64,000 nucleotides of DNA from Zhengitettix transpicula (GCA_037074705.1 CM073593.1:105299738-105363737), one strand, 5' to 3'. Shown: positions 1 to 10,385, counted from the first letter of the stretch. Notes: generated by a model not told the origin, from the letters alone. Translations and numbers: made by a program.

Positions 1-350
1 CATATTGTTTTGACATGTTTGATGAATTACGTCATAACAGGGAGCTTCTATAATAGGATCACAATAGTTACAACGCAGAATTTAACAGTAACGTATAGAA
101 ATGAAGCAAAATAAAGAGAGTTTTCAATTATAAACATAACAAATCTCTGGTTAATTACTCGATTTAAATATAAAATATTGTAGGCTTTTCAGTTTTGTCA
201 ACTAACTAGTGAAGTTGTGTCGCTCTAGGCGCTTCTTAGCACCTGAAGAAAGAGGGACAAGGATCCTAGAAACGTTGTTGTGTGGTATTTATATTATCAC
301 TTCTTTTGTCTGTATTTGGCTGTCTTTCTTATTATTAACTTTCAATTAGA
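1..350 (+). repeat. Family C repeat, left end cut by window start
   Basis: This matches the copies at 3400-3735, 5820-6170 and 15060-15540 almost base for base, including the ATTTACTCGATTTAAATATA block and the GTGTCGCTCTAGG block. It ends with the shared terminus that reads GAAACGTTGTTGTGTGG and then TCTGTATTTGGCTGTCTTTC. The terminus holds a decayed hammerhead-like core: CTGAAGA near 244, then GAAAC, but G instead of A/C/U at the cleavage position. No open frame is credible. It is probably a non-autonomous mobile element; its class is not established. Confidence 0.75.
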
Positions 351-404
351 CATAAAATTTTTACATTTTAAAATATATTTACGCCTAAACAACACCGTTT
401 ATTT

Positions 405-935
405 TTAGGAGTAGACAGGCTATGTACACGGTAATCCACATAGTGGCAACTCCCCTCTTATAGCATTGGAAAGGGATTTGAAAGGGGGGATGAGGAAGGG
501 TAGATGAAGGTAGGCAAGGGTTAACTAGGGACCCCGAGCTATACTTTAAGGGTCCTACTCGGCATTCGCTTAAAAGTAATGCAGGGAAAACCCTAGAAAA
601 ACCTGCATCAGGTAGGTCGGGCATTGGGTACTTGTCCCACGCCCTTCCGATAGCGGGAGAAGAGTTTTCTATGGAGACGCAGCATTCCCTTCTCCGTATC
701 TCGACTAGTTTAGGAGGCAGCTGGCCCAGTCTTCCAATGTGAACAGCGAGCAAGTCTTACCGTATGCTCGAGGTCTGTGACCCCAGTACATACACCCCTC
801 AAAACAGGCCGAGGTGCGTCGGCATGTGGGAACCTTGGTTCAAAAACGGAGAGAAAAAGGCATCCCCAAAGGTAGCCCCTTTGTGTCTCTCTTACAAGGT
901 TCTGCCTGCGAGAGAATAGCCCTCGCAGGCAGGGC
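405..935 (-). mobile_element. Family A retroposon, near full length
   Basis: The sense strand is minus: it starts at a hairpin (stem TGCCTGCGAG / CTCGCAGGCA, 902-932) and ends in a short A-run that reads as T's near 400-407 on the plus strand. About 530 bp. It is GC-richer than its surroundings and has several internal inverted repeats. Both strands hold frames of 60-140 codons that recur in other copies, but they follow from the shared sequence and are not evidence of a gene. No tRNA-type A and B boxes were recognised. It most likely spread by target-primed reverse transcription. Confidence 0.8.
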
Positions 936-1553
936 TGTAAGGTACGTGGCGAGATTAGCTGTTTAACTACCTGAGGTCACGAGGATTTTCTTTTTCGTTT
1001 ATACCCGTGCGAGGTAGGAGAAATTCGTTGATGGAGTCTGAACACCGTGGTCATCAGGCTTGGAGCGACGAACGACCGGGATATATGTCGCAATTATCCT
1101 TAAGGGGGTTTGTTGTTGTTCGCTCCCTCGACAAAAGAGGCGCACAACGACCGTGAAAATGGGTGAATTTGTCTGGTTGTGTCTGGCTTTTGTACGAGGC
1201 CGAGGTCCCACATGCGCCGGTTGGCTTTGAAATCGGGGCGACGCACACACACACACACAGGACGTACGGGTGACCGCTATTCAGATTAGGGCATTATGCT
1301 CCTGTCTGGCAATTTACGTAACATTACCGAAGTCGGTCGCTCGCCGTACTTCTATTTTCGTCCAGTTTAGGTCCAACGAGTACAATGAATCTAGCCGCTT
1401 CGATAACGACGCGTAATTATTCCCGGAACAATAAGGAGTGGCGCAGGAGGGCGGAGATCGCCGTCACGTTTTATCCAATACAGATTTAATCGAATTCCTC
1501 GTCTAAAAACAGACCATTTAAACAACGGCCCTAGAGAATTAAACGACTTTTCA
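936..1553. other. Unassigned spacer
   Basis: No repeat family or gene is recognised, apart from a (CA)n microsatellite at 1243-1259. The short frames here are not credible as genes. Confidence 0.5.
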
Positions 1554-1650
1554 ACTATCAGGGTGTCCGGCGTTGCCCGGGTACTTATTTATAGTTACCC
1601 GAAAAAGTATTTAATTCTATATTAGTCTTCAGTCAAGAAGTGATCTTTTT
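1554..1650 (+). mobile_element. Family B start, cut off by a family A insertion
   Basis: It carries the family B head: CCGGCGTTGCCCGGGTACTT, then a stretch matching 21380-21460 and 37215-37290 down to TCAAGAAGTGAT. It then stops abruptly at a T-run that is the tail end of the next family A copy. The rest of B is missing, so this is either a short copy or one cut by the insertion. Confidence 0.7.
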
Positions 1651-2268
1651 TTTAGGGTAGCAGGTTACACGAGGGTAATCCACATGGTGGCAACTCTCCT
1701 TTAATAGCATAGGAAGGGATCTGAAAGGGGAGGATGAGGAAGGTAGCCAAGGGTTAACTAGGGCCCCTGGGCTATGGTTCAAGGATGCTGCCCGGCAATT
1801 CGCCTAAAATTGATGCAGGGAAATCCCTACAAAAACCTGCATCAGGTAGGTCGGGCATTTGGTACTTGGTCCCACGCCCTTCCCTGGATGGCGAGAGTGG
1901 CGTTTGCTGTGGGATCGCAGCTTTCCCCTCGCCGTGGCTTGTACGGTTTAGGATGCAGCTGGCTGACTGTTCCAATGCGAACAGAGAACAACCCTTACCG
2001 TATGCCCAAGGTCTGTGACCCCGGAACATACACCACTCAAATGCCCGACCTACCTGATAAAGGTTTTTCTATGGTTTTCCCTACAACACTTTTAGGCTAA
2101 TTGACGGGTAGGATCCTTAAACCATAGCCCGGGGGCCCTTTAGTTAACCCTTGGCTACCTTCCTCTACCATTCCGCATCCCTCATTTCAAAACCCTTCCT
2201 ATGCTATTAAAGGGGAGTTGCCACCATGTGGATTACCCTCGCGTAGCCTCCCTGTTACTCTAGAAACA
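1650..2268. mobile_element. Family A inverted pair (fold-back)
   Basis: Two family A segments sit head to head. 1650-2041 has its sense on minus and runs from the tail end to about two thirds of the element. 2041-2268 has its sense on plus and repeats only the tail-end third. The outer arms of about 210 bp (1675-1862 against 2043-2240) are complementary with scattered mismatches, so a transcript could fold into a long hairpin. The junction is abrupt at 2040/2041. Possible origins are twin-priming-like inversion during insertion, or two independent insertions. Confidence 0.8.
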
Positions 2269-3000
2269 ATACGAAAAATTTCAGTCTAGAGTTTTTTTAA
2301 AATATAATTAGGATTTTTAATTTTATAATACTTCAAATCCATTGATGAATTCCTGGAATCAGGATGAAACGTCGAGTTATTTCTGTCTAATTTGGTTGTT
2401 TTTTATGTCTACGGCAATTTTCTGTATGCGCCGTTAAAAGTAATTTTTATAAAATCGACAGTTACACGCATTCCAGTATTATAAATAAAAACACTCAAAA
2501 ATCAATACAGTTTATTTTTCGTTACTGATTAGGCGATTGTCACGAGTAAAAATAAATAAATAAAAGAGCTTGTCATTTTAAAAGCTGGAGCAGGAACATC
2601 GACGACGTCAATCACTCAGTTGTGATACGGTTGAAAACTTTGGACAACGAACGAACGAACGAACGAAAGAATAAATGAATATTTATTCATTGAAATAGAG
2701 TTTGGATTTTCCTGACAGATACATGGAATAAATAAAAGTAATAATAATATGAGAGTAATGGAAATAATATTTTTTTATATAAATAATATTTTATTTATAC
2801 GTATGTTTTTAATAATTAAGAGACCAGCATTATTATTATTATTATTTTAATTAGATTCTTTCATCAACAGCACCTCCTTAAGACTGTTTCTAATCGCATC
2901 TTCAGTGTAAATAATAAAAATAATTATAATGATCGTCTCAAATATTTTTATATATTTTATTCGGTAGAATTTTGTGATAGCGAACTCCTCTGATGTCATG
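2269..3000. other. AT-rich spacer
   Basis: No gene or recognised repeat is seen. It contains a short (CGAA)n run near 2647-2668 and an ATT-repeat run near 2830-2848. Confidence 0.5.
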
Positions 3001-3004
3001 GTAC

Positions 3005-3735
3005 GGATAAAGAGTAATGGCTTAATTTAATTTATTTACGTAGGTATTTTATTACTAAATTCTGACAGCTACAGTGAAATAAAAATTAATTTTAACTTTG
3101 ATATATCACTGATCTCATATTAACCGAATTCCCATAGAAATTTCACCTTCCCCGAAAAATCGAAGTATTTATTTAATATCGCAGTGTAAAATGCCACTTA
3201 TGTCCTTTAATATCCTATATTTTGGTCAGGATGACACTCGTAATGAATTTAATACTCTTTTTTTGGGGGTAAAAAGTCATTAATTATGTAAAACTATAAA
3301 AACGTTTCTGGGATCCTCGTTCCAGTCTTTTTCAGTTATAATTTACGCTCTAGTTCCCTTGATTGTCGCTTCCGATTATTCTCTAGAAAACTCTGCGCAT
3401 TTTTTTTTGTTTACATTCTTGATGCATTTCGACTTAACTTTGGAGCTTCTGTAATGAATCACAATAATTAAAACGCGGAATTTAACAGTAACGTACAGTA
3501 ATGAAGCAAAATGAAGAGATTCAAATTATAAACATAATAAATGTTTGGTCATTTACTCGATTTAAATATAAAATATTGTAGGATTTTGAGTTTTGTCAAC
3601 TGAATAGTGCAGTTGTGTCTCTCTAGGCTCTTCTTAGCACCTGAAGAAAGGGGACAAGGATCCCAGAAACGTTTCTGTTGTCTGCATTTGGCTGTCTTTC
3701 TTATTATTAATTTCAGACGTATATTTTTTCATTTG
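3005..3735 (+). repeat. Family C, long form, copy 1
   Basis: It matches 5425-6170 over its whole length with small indels. Shared blocks include TAATTTAATTTATTTACGT, the GACAGCTACAGTGA region, the AAACTCTGCGCAT region and the closing GTCTGTATTTGGCTGTCTTTC-like terminus (CTGCATTTGG here). The closing terminus has lost part of its middle: GAAACGTTTCTGTTGTCTG replaces the usual longer version. The two copies are 2.4 kb apart in direct orientation. Confidence 0.75.
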
Positions 3736-4480
3736 TGTGAGGGTTGTACAAGACCGCAGGCTAGAATTTTGGGGTAGATGAACCTTTAGGATCCAGAAGA
3801 AAAGAAATTATTGGATTGTTTCGAGGGATTTATAATAAAGGACGAGAATAGAAGCCCCGAGTCTGCGGTTTCAAAGCACGGAAACGAGCAGTTATTGCAT
3901 TAGGAAACGGATCTTCCAGCAACCGTTCTCCAGTGGCTTTTCTTTCTTCTCTCTCTCTGCCTTCCATGGAAGGAGAAGACGAAGCAGCGCGCACGTGCCG
4001 CATTTCCCAGTCGAAACTGTAGACATATTTTGGGTGCGTATAAAGGCTTTGTCCCCCTTTTGTGATATCTATTACTCTTCCTGACACGAGGGGATGAAAA
4101 TTCTTCGCGCTCACCCCCCCTCACACAGGAGAATGGCGAATGAAATAATAACTTTTTGTGGGGGGCGAAGAAGTAAATCTTGTCAGTGTGCCAGGAGAGC
4201 AGGACGCCAGGACGTGGTGGTGGTGGTGGTTCATGTGGAAGGGGAAGAATAGGAGGCGCTGACACCAACAGCAGGTTTGTCACGCACACAACTCAACTAC
4301 TGTGTAGTGTGTGAGTGCATCATCGTCGCCATCTTCTTACAAGGCGCTACTTTTACAGCACGCGATAAAACAGACGCGAACGAGATGCATACAAATGGAC
4401 AGGAGAAGCGAGGGGAGTCTTGGAAGGAAACAAATAAACTGCGGGGACGTTTTAAGAGGCGTCGAGAAAGAGATCACAAT
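3736..4480. other. Unassigned, mixed composition
   Basis: Overlapping 90-130 codon frames exist on both strands here, but they are rich in arginine and proline from GA/CT-rich DNA and match nothing I recognise. Short GGT repeats lie near 4217-4231. Confidence 0.4.
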
Positions 4481-4489
4481 GATTTTAGC

Positions 4490-4575
4490 TCTCCCGCGCC
4501 CCGGTGTCGCGCGATGTGCGGCCGTGCCATGAGCGGACAACCCTCAGCCCCCCTTCTTAACCGTGACCGCTGAGC
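4490..4575 (+). repeat. Family G short dispersed repeat
   Basis: It shares GTGCGGCCGTG, CATGAGCGGACAA and a CCCCTTCTT(A/G)ACCGT segment with 54695-54790, so it is one of two copies in the window. No coding capacity or ends can be defined from two copies. Confidence 0.6.
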
Positions 4576-5062
4576 GAGCAGGTACACAGTTTCGTTACAG
4601 CAACTTTATTGCTTTAAAGAGTCTTTAAGTTAATGTGTTACAAGTTTAATGTCTAACATTACTGAAACAAATCTTATTTACAGTTGCATTTATCCGAGGT
4701 TCTTAAATAAATGAAAACATCAACCTGGATAGTTAAAAATTTATTATTAATTTAAATTTTTAAACGATATAAACCTTCCCAAAGTTTTATTAGGACATCT
4801 TCAGCTGTTTGGAAAGTCTATTAAATTACATAATTTAAATAATTTTTTTTGAAGATTTTATAATGTTACACAGGCAAAAAAAAAATTCCGGGGGGAGGGG
4901 GTTAAAATTACATTTTTAATATTATTTTTATACTTAAAAAAGAAAGAATACATTAAAATGCTTTGTTTTTGATAGACTGATGTAGAAGACAGTGGCTTTA
5001 TAAATAAGTGTTCACTTAAAACAAATGACTTTACAGGTGCACTTATTTTTCTTCAAATATTT

Positions 5063-5330
5063 CCCTGGGTGGGGGGAGAGAAGAGTTAGCTGTGAGGTCG
5101 CAGCTTTCCCCTCTCTGTGCCTTGACCAGTTTAGGAGGCAGTTGGCCGACTATTCCAATAGGAATAGCGGACAACTCTTACCGTATGCCCAAGGTCTGCG
5201 ACCCCGGAACATACACCTCTCAAAACAGGCCTCAGTATTTCGGAACCTTAGTTCAAAAAACCAGAGAGATGTGGAGGCATCCCCAACGGTAGCCCCCGCC
5301 AGAGCTCTCAGGCAGTTACCCTCATAAAAT
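5063..5330 (-). mobile_element. Family A fragment (5' half)
   Basis: It covers the half nearest the hairpin end of family A and lacks the A-tail end. It is the one clear partial copy that breaks the usual rule of keeping the tail. The hairpin itself has decayed at 5303-5325. Confidence 0.75.
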
Positions 5331-5424
5331 TTATATGTTTTATATAGTATTTTGGAATCAATAAATTGAATACCATAAATACCCAAAAAAGCGGAAATAA
5401 ATGTAATTCCTTTCATTAGCTCTT

Positions 5425-6170
5425 ACCACGGATAAAAATAATCGCTTAATTTAATTTATTTACGTGTTATTTTATTACTAAATTCTGGCAGCTACAGTGA
5501 TATAAAAATTAATTTTAACCTTTTATTTTTAATTAACCTATATTACCCGAATTCCCTTGTAACTTCACCTTCTCCGAAAAAACGAACCATTCATTTAATA
5601 TCACATTTATTAACTATAATATTCTATTTTGGTCTGGATGACTCTCGTAATTAATTTAATGTTTTTTTTGTAAACTTATATTTAATAATAATAAAAATAG
5701 CCAAATACAGTCAAAATAAGTGATGATATAAATACCACACAACAACGTTTCTATAATCCTTGTTCCTTTCTGTATTGAGTTAGAATTTACGATCCAGTTC
5801 CCTTGATTGTCGCTTCCGATTATTAACTCGCTTTTTTTATTATAGAAAACTCTGCGCATTTTTTTGATATTCTTGATTAATTCCGCCATAACTGGGAGCT
5901 TCTATAATTAAAACGCAGTAACACATACAACTGATGCAAAATAATGAGTTTTCAATTATAAACGTAATAAATGAGTTGTTAATTTACTCGATTTAAATAT
6001 AAAATGGTGTAGGCTTCTGATGTTTTGTCAACTGTCGACGAGTGCAGTTGTGTCGCTCTAGGCTGTTTTTTAGCACCTGAGGAAAGGGGACAAGGATCAC
6101 AGAAACGTTGTTGTGTGTGGTATTTCTATCATCACTGGTTTTGTCTGTATTTGGGTGTCTTTCATATTAC
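5425..6170 (+). repeat. Family C, long form, copy 2 with inverted ends
   Basis: This is the most complete C copy. Near 5695-5760 it has AGCCAAATACAG and ACCACACAACAACGTTTCT. At 6100-6165 it ends with the inverse: AGAAACGTTGTTGTGTGTGG and then GTCTGTATTTGGGTGTCTTTC. The resulting inverted repeats are about 60-70 bp and frame an interior of about 350 bp, with 270 bp of C sequence outside the left one. The right end has a hammerhead-like core CTGAGGA (from 6078) and GAAAC, with a G at the cleavage position. No transposase is present, so it is non-autonomous. Confidence 0.7.
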
Positions 6171-6174
6171 CACT

Positions 6175-7030
6175 GGAGTGTTTCCCTCTGGCTAAGAAAA
6201 AACTATTAACATTTCTTGAGATAAAGAAGCTGTAAGAGAGACGAGCATCAACGATGTTGCGAGTAAAAAAATATAAAAAGGGAACTGTAACGCTCCGCGA
6301 AGTTGTTGCGCGTAAAGTCACGTGGTGCGTCGCTGACTGTCTGTATTTAAACAGCTGTAAAATATGGAAGCAATCCACGTCACTGGCAGCGTTTTAATTT
6401 AATAAATCACCTTGCTGTTTGTGAAGAACATCCCCCTGCCCCCCCCCTTTCTAGTAGGCGCCGCACGGTGTGGGAGGGAGGGGGATGAAAAGTAAAGATG
6501 AAATTCCGAGGTGAATTTGTGTCCGCGTCCCGGTTGTGAAACGCGCGTTGCCCGTAATTGGGTTGGTTGTGGTCAGTAGTTGTCAGATACATCGAGGTCT
6601 AATAGGATTAGGAGCGTGTTGCGACTGCTAATCATTGGATTATGCACCAGGTTCCGCCGCAAGCGACGACCTCCACACCTAATCTCGTTTGCGTCTTCAC
6701 TACTTGCGAGGGAATTTCTCCTATTCCGCCCGCCCCGACCCGCCCTCTACGAGATTTCTCCCGACTCAAAACCGTCTTCAGAAAATAATTATTTTGTCTT
6801 TATAATTCCGGAAAAATATTTCCAGCTGTAAATAAATAAGAGAAAATTACAGACCGTTGTTTTATAGAATAGTGATCGATTTGACACTGGACGAAAATTG
6901 TTGGTAATAAAATTATAAGGGAGGCGGAAAACCTAGCAACAATTTTTTAGAATACTAGCAAGCAGTAATGCCTGTGTTTAAAATAAAATAAAACAGTAAA
7001 AAAGTTTGAATTTAATAATAATAATAGAGA
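6175..7030. other. Unassigned spacer
   Basis: Moderately GC-rich DNA from 6420 to 6780, then AT-rich. The open frames on both strands are short and unrecognised. No repeat match within the window was noticed. Confidence 0.4.
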
Positions 7031-7039
7031 ATTAGTGGT

Positions 7040-7640
7040 GCTACGCCTCATCCATATGGGGAGCAACAGCCAAAACCCAAACCAAACAAAACATAATCCT
7101 TCGCACCATCACCAACTCTCGCTGGTACCTCCATCATCCACCACAACATTAAACCTCCCCAAGTCAACTCAATAATCACCAAATCCGTAACCTCCTTAAT
7201 CAAAAGCACCTTCAACCATCCTAACACCACGATCCAGCAATTCCATAGCAACCCTGCCCCTCAAGAGAAAACGCCCTATCGACCTCATCCTTCCCCCAGA
7301 ACACTCTGGCACTTCCTAACCCACCTCATCCTCATACTCGCAGAACCCCACTCACCCATTCCATCCATCCCCTCAAATTCAACATCACCAGCGAACCCTC
7401 ATAACCCAACAATGTATGCAACCTTCCCCAATAAATATTCCAGTAAACACACCCATCTCATTTTCACCCCAAACCCCTCAGAACAACAAATCAAGAACTT
7501 GGAAAGTCACAGGACTCTCCACCTACACAAGCTAACACATGAATTATTTACACATTATTTTTTTTGTAAATACTTGTAAATTTTATGAACCAAACTGTAT
7601 AATCCAAAAATAAAAGTTTTTAAGAATAAAAAAAAAGAGA
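7040..7640 (+). mobile_element. C-rich retroposon-like tail with poly-A
   Basis: A strikingly C-rich, G-poor plus strand runs to about 7500. An AT-rich stretch follows, with an AATAAAAG signal near 7608 and an A-run at 7627-7636. That layout resembles the 3' end of a reverse-transcribed mRNA or LINE. All frames contain stops and no domain is recognised, so the source is unknown. It could be an old processed pseudogene or a LINE 3' end. Confidence 0.35.
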
Positions 7641-8109
7641 ATTATACCTCATGATAATGCTAAGATTAATCTCCAACAACGTTTCGACCCAACTTTGGCA
7701 ATACATTAATAAACATGAGTCCAAAATTAAATATATGCAACACATGACCTTGTGTTGAACTCAAACATCTTTAATTTAAAGACGTTGTGGTCCCGATGTT
7801 GGGCCCAATCGTATTTTATTACACTTTCACTTTATCTAGCTAATTAATGTAATTGTATTAATTTAAAAAAATTATTCTGAGTATTTTCCCATTTACTTAT
7901 TTTATAAAAATAATTATTAATGTAGAAAAAAGTATTACTGCATCTTCTTGATGTACAATTAAAATAGATTTGATTCTTGAGCCCCTGCCGCGGTCGTACA
8001 GTGTGAGATGACGTCACGCGACGTCACTCAATGAAAGGTGTTTATTTGTCACTAAAATTAACGACATAATGCTAATTTCAATTAGGATTAATTGTAGTAC
8101 GTAAATAAA

Positions 8110-8360
8110 TATACTGCCTTAAATCAGAAAATTATGTATATTAACAAAAATTTAAACAGACGACGTTTCGACCCTTCCTTAGGAACTCTTCAGGTTTAAT
8201 AATTTTGTATATAAATGATGCAACAAAAAAAAGGTGCTGCTGCCTTGCCCGTTCCTACCGAAAATAATGTAATTTTTTTTTTGCATGATTTATATAGAAA
8301 ATTATTAAACCTGAAAACGTCCTAAAAGGGGACGGAACGTCGTATGGTTATTTAATAAGC
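8110..8360. repeat. Inverted-repeat element with hammerhead-like ends
   Basis: The two ends are facing versions of the same motif. At 8155-8200 a minus-strand hammerhead has CTGAAGA (8187-8193), GAAAC and a GTC triplet ending at 8159. At 8305-8345 a plus-strand partner is degraded (CTGAAAA, then GGAAC, with helix II CGTCC/GGACG kept). The interior has AT-rich inverted arms near 8195-8225 and 8280-8310. It looks like a small fold-back element. Confidence 0.6.
8155..8200 (-). ncRNA. Hammerhead ribozyme motif, core intact
   Basis: Read on the minus strand: CTGAAGA, a 17-base arm that can pair G/C, U.G, C-G, C-G with one mismatch, then GAAAC, loop GTC and cleavage triplet GTC. All core positions required in hammerhead ribozymes are present. 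Helix I is weak next to the cleavage site, so activity is uncertain. Confidence 0.55.
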
Positions 8361-8904
8361 ATAATTATCTGACTGAAGTCTGTATATTTATTTACATCAT
8401 TATAAATGTCGTATATTTTTCATCATTATAATTGTATCACGGTCACTTATTTTTAAGTGACAAATTAATATAATGTATAACATCGAGTTCTCATGGAATT
8501 TTACATTTTTCCGACGTTAATGTTAATGAATATGGCAGCCGCGGCCACGAACAGTTGGATTTTTAACCATAATTCAGTCGCGGTCTAAGTAATTTGTAGT
8601 TATACATCGGAATTTATGATTTGTAAGGAATTCATAACCGTCAAGCGTGCGGTGTTTCCCGATGTCTACCGAAGATCCCCGAAGATATTCCTGCAGTCCC
8701 CCACTGTTGCCACAAGTGTAAAATAAAAATACCCAAAGCAGCAGTCAATTAAAAATTATCTATTCATTGATACAACACTTTACTATATATGCTTGTTTTT
8801 TTATATAAAAAATCCTCATAATCTTTCGTTGCGCAGTAAAAGAGGAATTATATATATTTATTTGAAATGTACTGTACACTTATTTTATAGTCTTAACAAT
8901 CGAT

Positions 8905-8926
8905 TTCTTTTTCTTTTCAGGTAAGA
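8905..8926 (+). promoter_or_regulatory. Candidate recursive splice site (ratchet point)
   Basis: A pyrimidine run (8904-8918) ends in CAG at 8920 and is followed at once by GTAAGA (8921-8926). This joins an ideal 3' splice acceptor to an ideal 5' donor with no exon between. A branch-point-like CTTAAC lies about 25 bases upstream (8892-8897). In flies and vertebrates such sites subdivide very long introns. It implies a plus-strand host gene that spans this point; no exon of it was identified here. Confidence 0.45.
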
Positions 8927-9275
8927 GACTGAATCATTCATCAGTGCTGAATAATCCCGCAGTAAACAGGTTCGCTTTAATATTAGAATCTTTGGTAGAT
9001 TTCCCAATTTTCTCTTTTTTTATACCTATACAGTTCAGATTATTTATAATTGTGAGTGTGTTTGTGCAAGACACTGTTCGCGTGTTCGTAAAGTTTTACG
9101 CCATGTAATTAAGAATTTATCGATCCTTGCTATTTTCGTACGCAATCGTTGAACACCGAAGGGGTTTTAATAAAATTTCTGTTATTTTATTATATTTTAT
9201 TACAGTTGTTACATATATAAACAACTTTAACAGTCACGTAGTAGTTTTATTATTATTATTTCTGTGAGTTTTCGA

Positions 9276-9404
9276 GTATATATATGCCTTTATAATTCTT
9301 TAAAATATTATATATATAATCATATATATGCCTTTATAATTCTTTAAAATATTATATATATATATATATAATATTTTAAAGAATTATAAAGGCATATATA
9401 TACT
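9276..9404. repeat. Direct plus inverted AT-rich repeat (hairpin)
   Basis: A unit containing GCCTTTATAATTCTTTAAAA occurs at 9276-9318, again at 9321-9365, and as its exact reverse complement at 9366-9404. The last two form an essentially perfect hairpin of about 40 bp per arm with no real loop. Confidence 0.85.
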
Positions 9405-9539
9405 TGTTATAATTTTTTTTCGTTGTTCTCAATTTTTTTATTTAATATCACCTTTAAAAAAATAGCAACGTTGATAGCAATAGTAGTCTGTGGTAAGAAG
9501 AACGTCGAACAGTCTATAATTTGTACACAATGGTGAGGT

Positions 9540-9965
9540 AACATTATTATTTAGATTACTCGGGTATTCCATTCTCTTGGAGTAGAAAGGGTAGCAAGAA
9601 AACGTGGGGGGGAAAAAAGGCAAAAAGAAGTAAAATAAATGGGTAAAGAAAACAAGAAACACGGAAAGAACGAGACAGGTTAAAGAGATTATGTGAAAGG
9701 TCGTCTAGATGGTCAGAAAAAAAAAATATGTAGAGATTTACTCCAAGCGAAGAAAACAAGACAAACAGAAAAAGAGAAAGAGGCAGGTTAAAGAGATGAC
9801 AAGAAGCTTCGTCTAGAAGATCAGAAAAGAGCTGTAGAGATTTATTAGAAGCGAAGGAAACAAGAAAATCAGAAAGAGAGAGGGGCAGTGTGCAAGAAAC
9901 AAGATAGGTTAAAGAGATGACGTGAAGAATCGTCAGAATTTTTGTTTTTAAAAAAAAGGAGTAGA
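9540..9965. repeat. Family H purine-rich minisatellite
   Basis: Units of about 107-121 bp carry GGTTAAAGAGAT (at 9679, 9786 and 9907), GTCTAGA(A/T)GATCAGAAA and GAAGCGAAG(A/G)AAACAAG. A single inverted unit lies at 10195-10320, and a related copy at 49015-49165. The 151-codon minus-strand frame at 9556-10011 is a by-product of the stop-poor pyrimidine strand. Confidence 0.75.
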
Positions 9966-10012
9966 AACTCCAACGTTTCGAACAGTACGAAAAAAAAACT
10001 CTGTTCGTCATC
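9965..10012 (-). ncRNA. Hammerhead-like motif, cleavage site lost
   Basis: The minus strand reads CTGATGA, then GAACAG and CTGTTC as a perfect 6-bp helix II around a T-rich loop, then GAAAC. After GAAAC the expected GTH triplet is disrupted (GTTGGAG). The core is kept but cleavage is unlikely. Confidence 0.5.
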
Positions 10013-10194
10013 AGTGAGAGAACAACACTCAGACGCGCAACATGAGACTCATTAGTGGGGCTGACCTACTAAGTTCGGCCTGGTCCTAGAGTGACAGATG
10101 GTCCAGTGTGTAGTGTCAGAATGATCTTTCACGCCATCTCTTTCTCAATCTGTTAATCATTGTTTATTTTGCTATTCTTCGCTTCGAATTAAAT

Positions 10195-10320
10195 CTCTAC
10201 ATCTTTTTTTTTTCCTGATCTTCTAGACGATCTTTCACGTCATCTCTTTAACCTGCCCTCTTTCTTCCTTGTTTTCTTTTTACTTTTCTTTTTACTTTTC
10301 TTTGTCTTTTTTTTCTCAAT
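10195..10320. repeat. Family H unit, inverted
   Basis: It has TGATCTTCTAGACGATC and CATCTCTTTAACCTGCC, the reverse complement of the units at 9679-9907. A hammerhead-like motif follows at 10345-10385. Confidence 0.7.
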
Positions 10321-10344
10321 TTTTCTTCCTCACCTGTTTACTCC

Positions 10345-10385
10345 ACGACGTTTCGTCCCTGATTAGGATGTCTTCAGAAGCGTGG
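10345..10385 (-). ncRNA. Hammerhead-like motif, degenerate
   Basis: The minus strand reads CTGAAGA, an imperfect helix II, GACGAAAC, then GTCGTG. G at the cleavage position should block activity. Flanking CCAC/GTGG can pair as helix I. Confidence 0.4.

Noticed and set aside
902..935. Family A terminal hairpin as a Helitron 3' end
   Set aside because: No CTRR follows the hairpin and no TC start is found. The opposite end has an A-run, and partial copies are truncated at the hairpin side, which fits a retroposon.
2041..2110. CTGATGCAGG in family A as a hammerhead core
   Set aside because: No GAAAC follows at helix II distance in any copy, and the core A9 position is C. CCTGATGCAGG instead pairs with the nearby CCCTGCATTA segment.
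7048..7251. 67-codon minus-strand frame as a membrane protein
   Set aside because: The G/T-rich strand of a C-rich block gives Val/Leu/Trp/Gly codons by composition. The block's A-tail points to the opposite strand as sense.
9556..10011. 151-codon minus-strand Phe/Leu/Ser-rich frame resembling a membrane protein
   Set aside because: It is the pyrimidine strand of the purine-rich minisatellite H; the hydrophobic look is a codon artefact and the frame crosses repeat boundaries.
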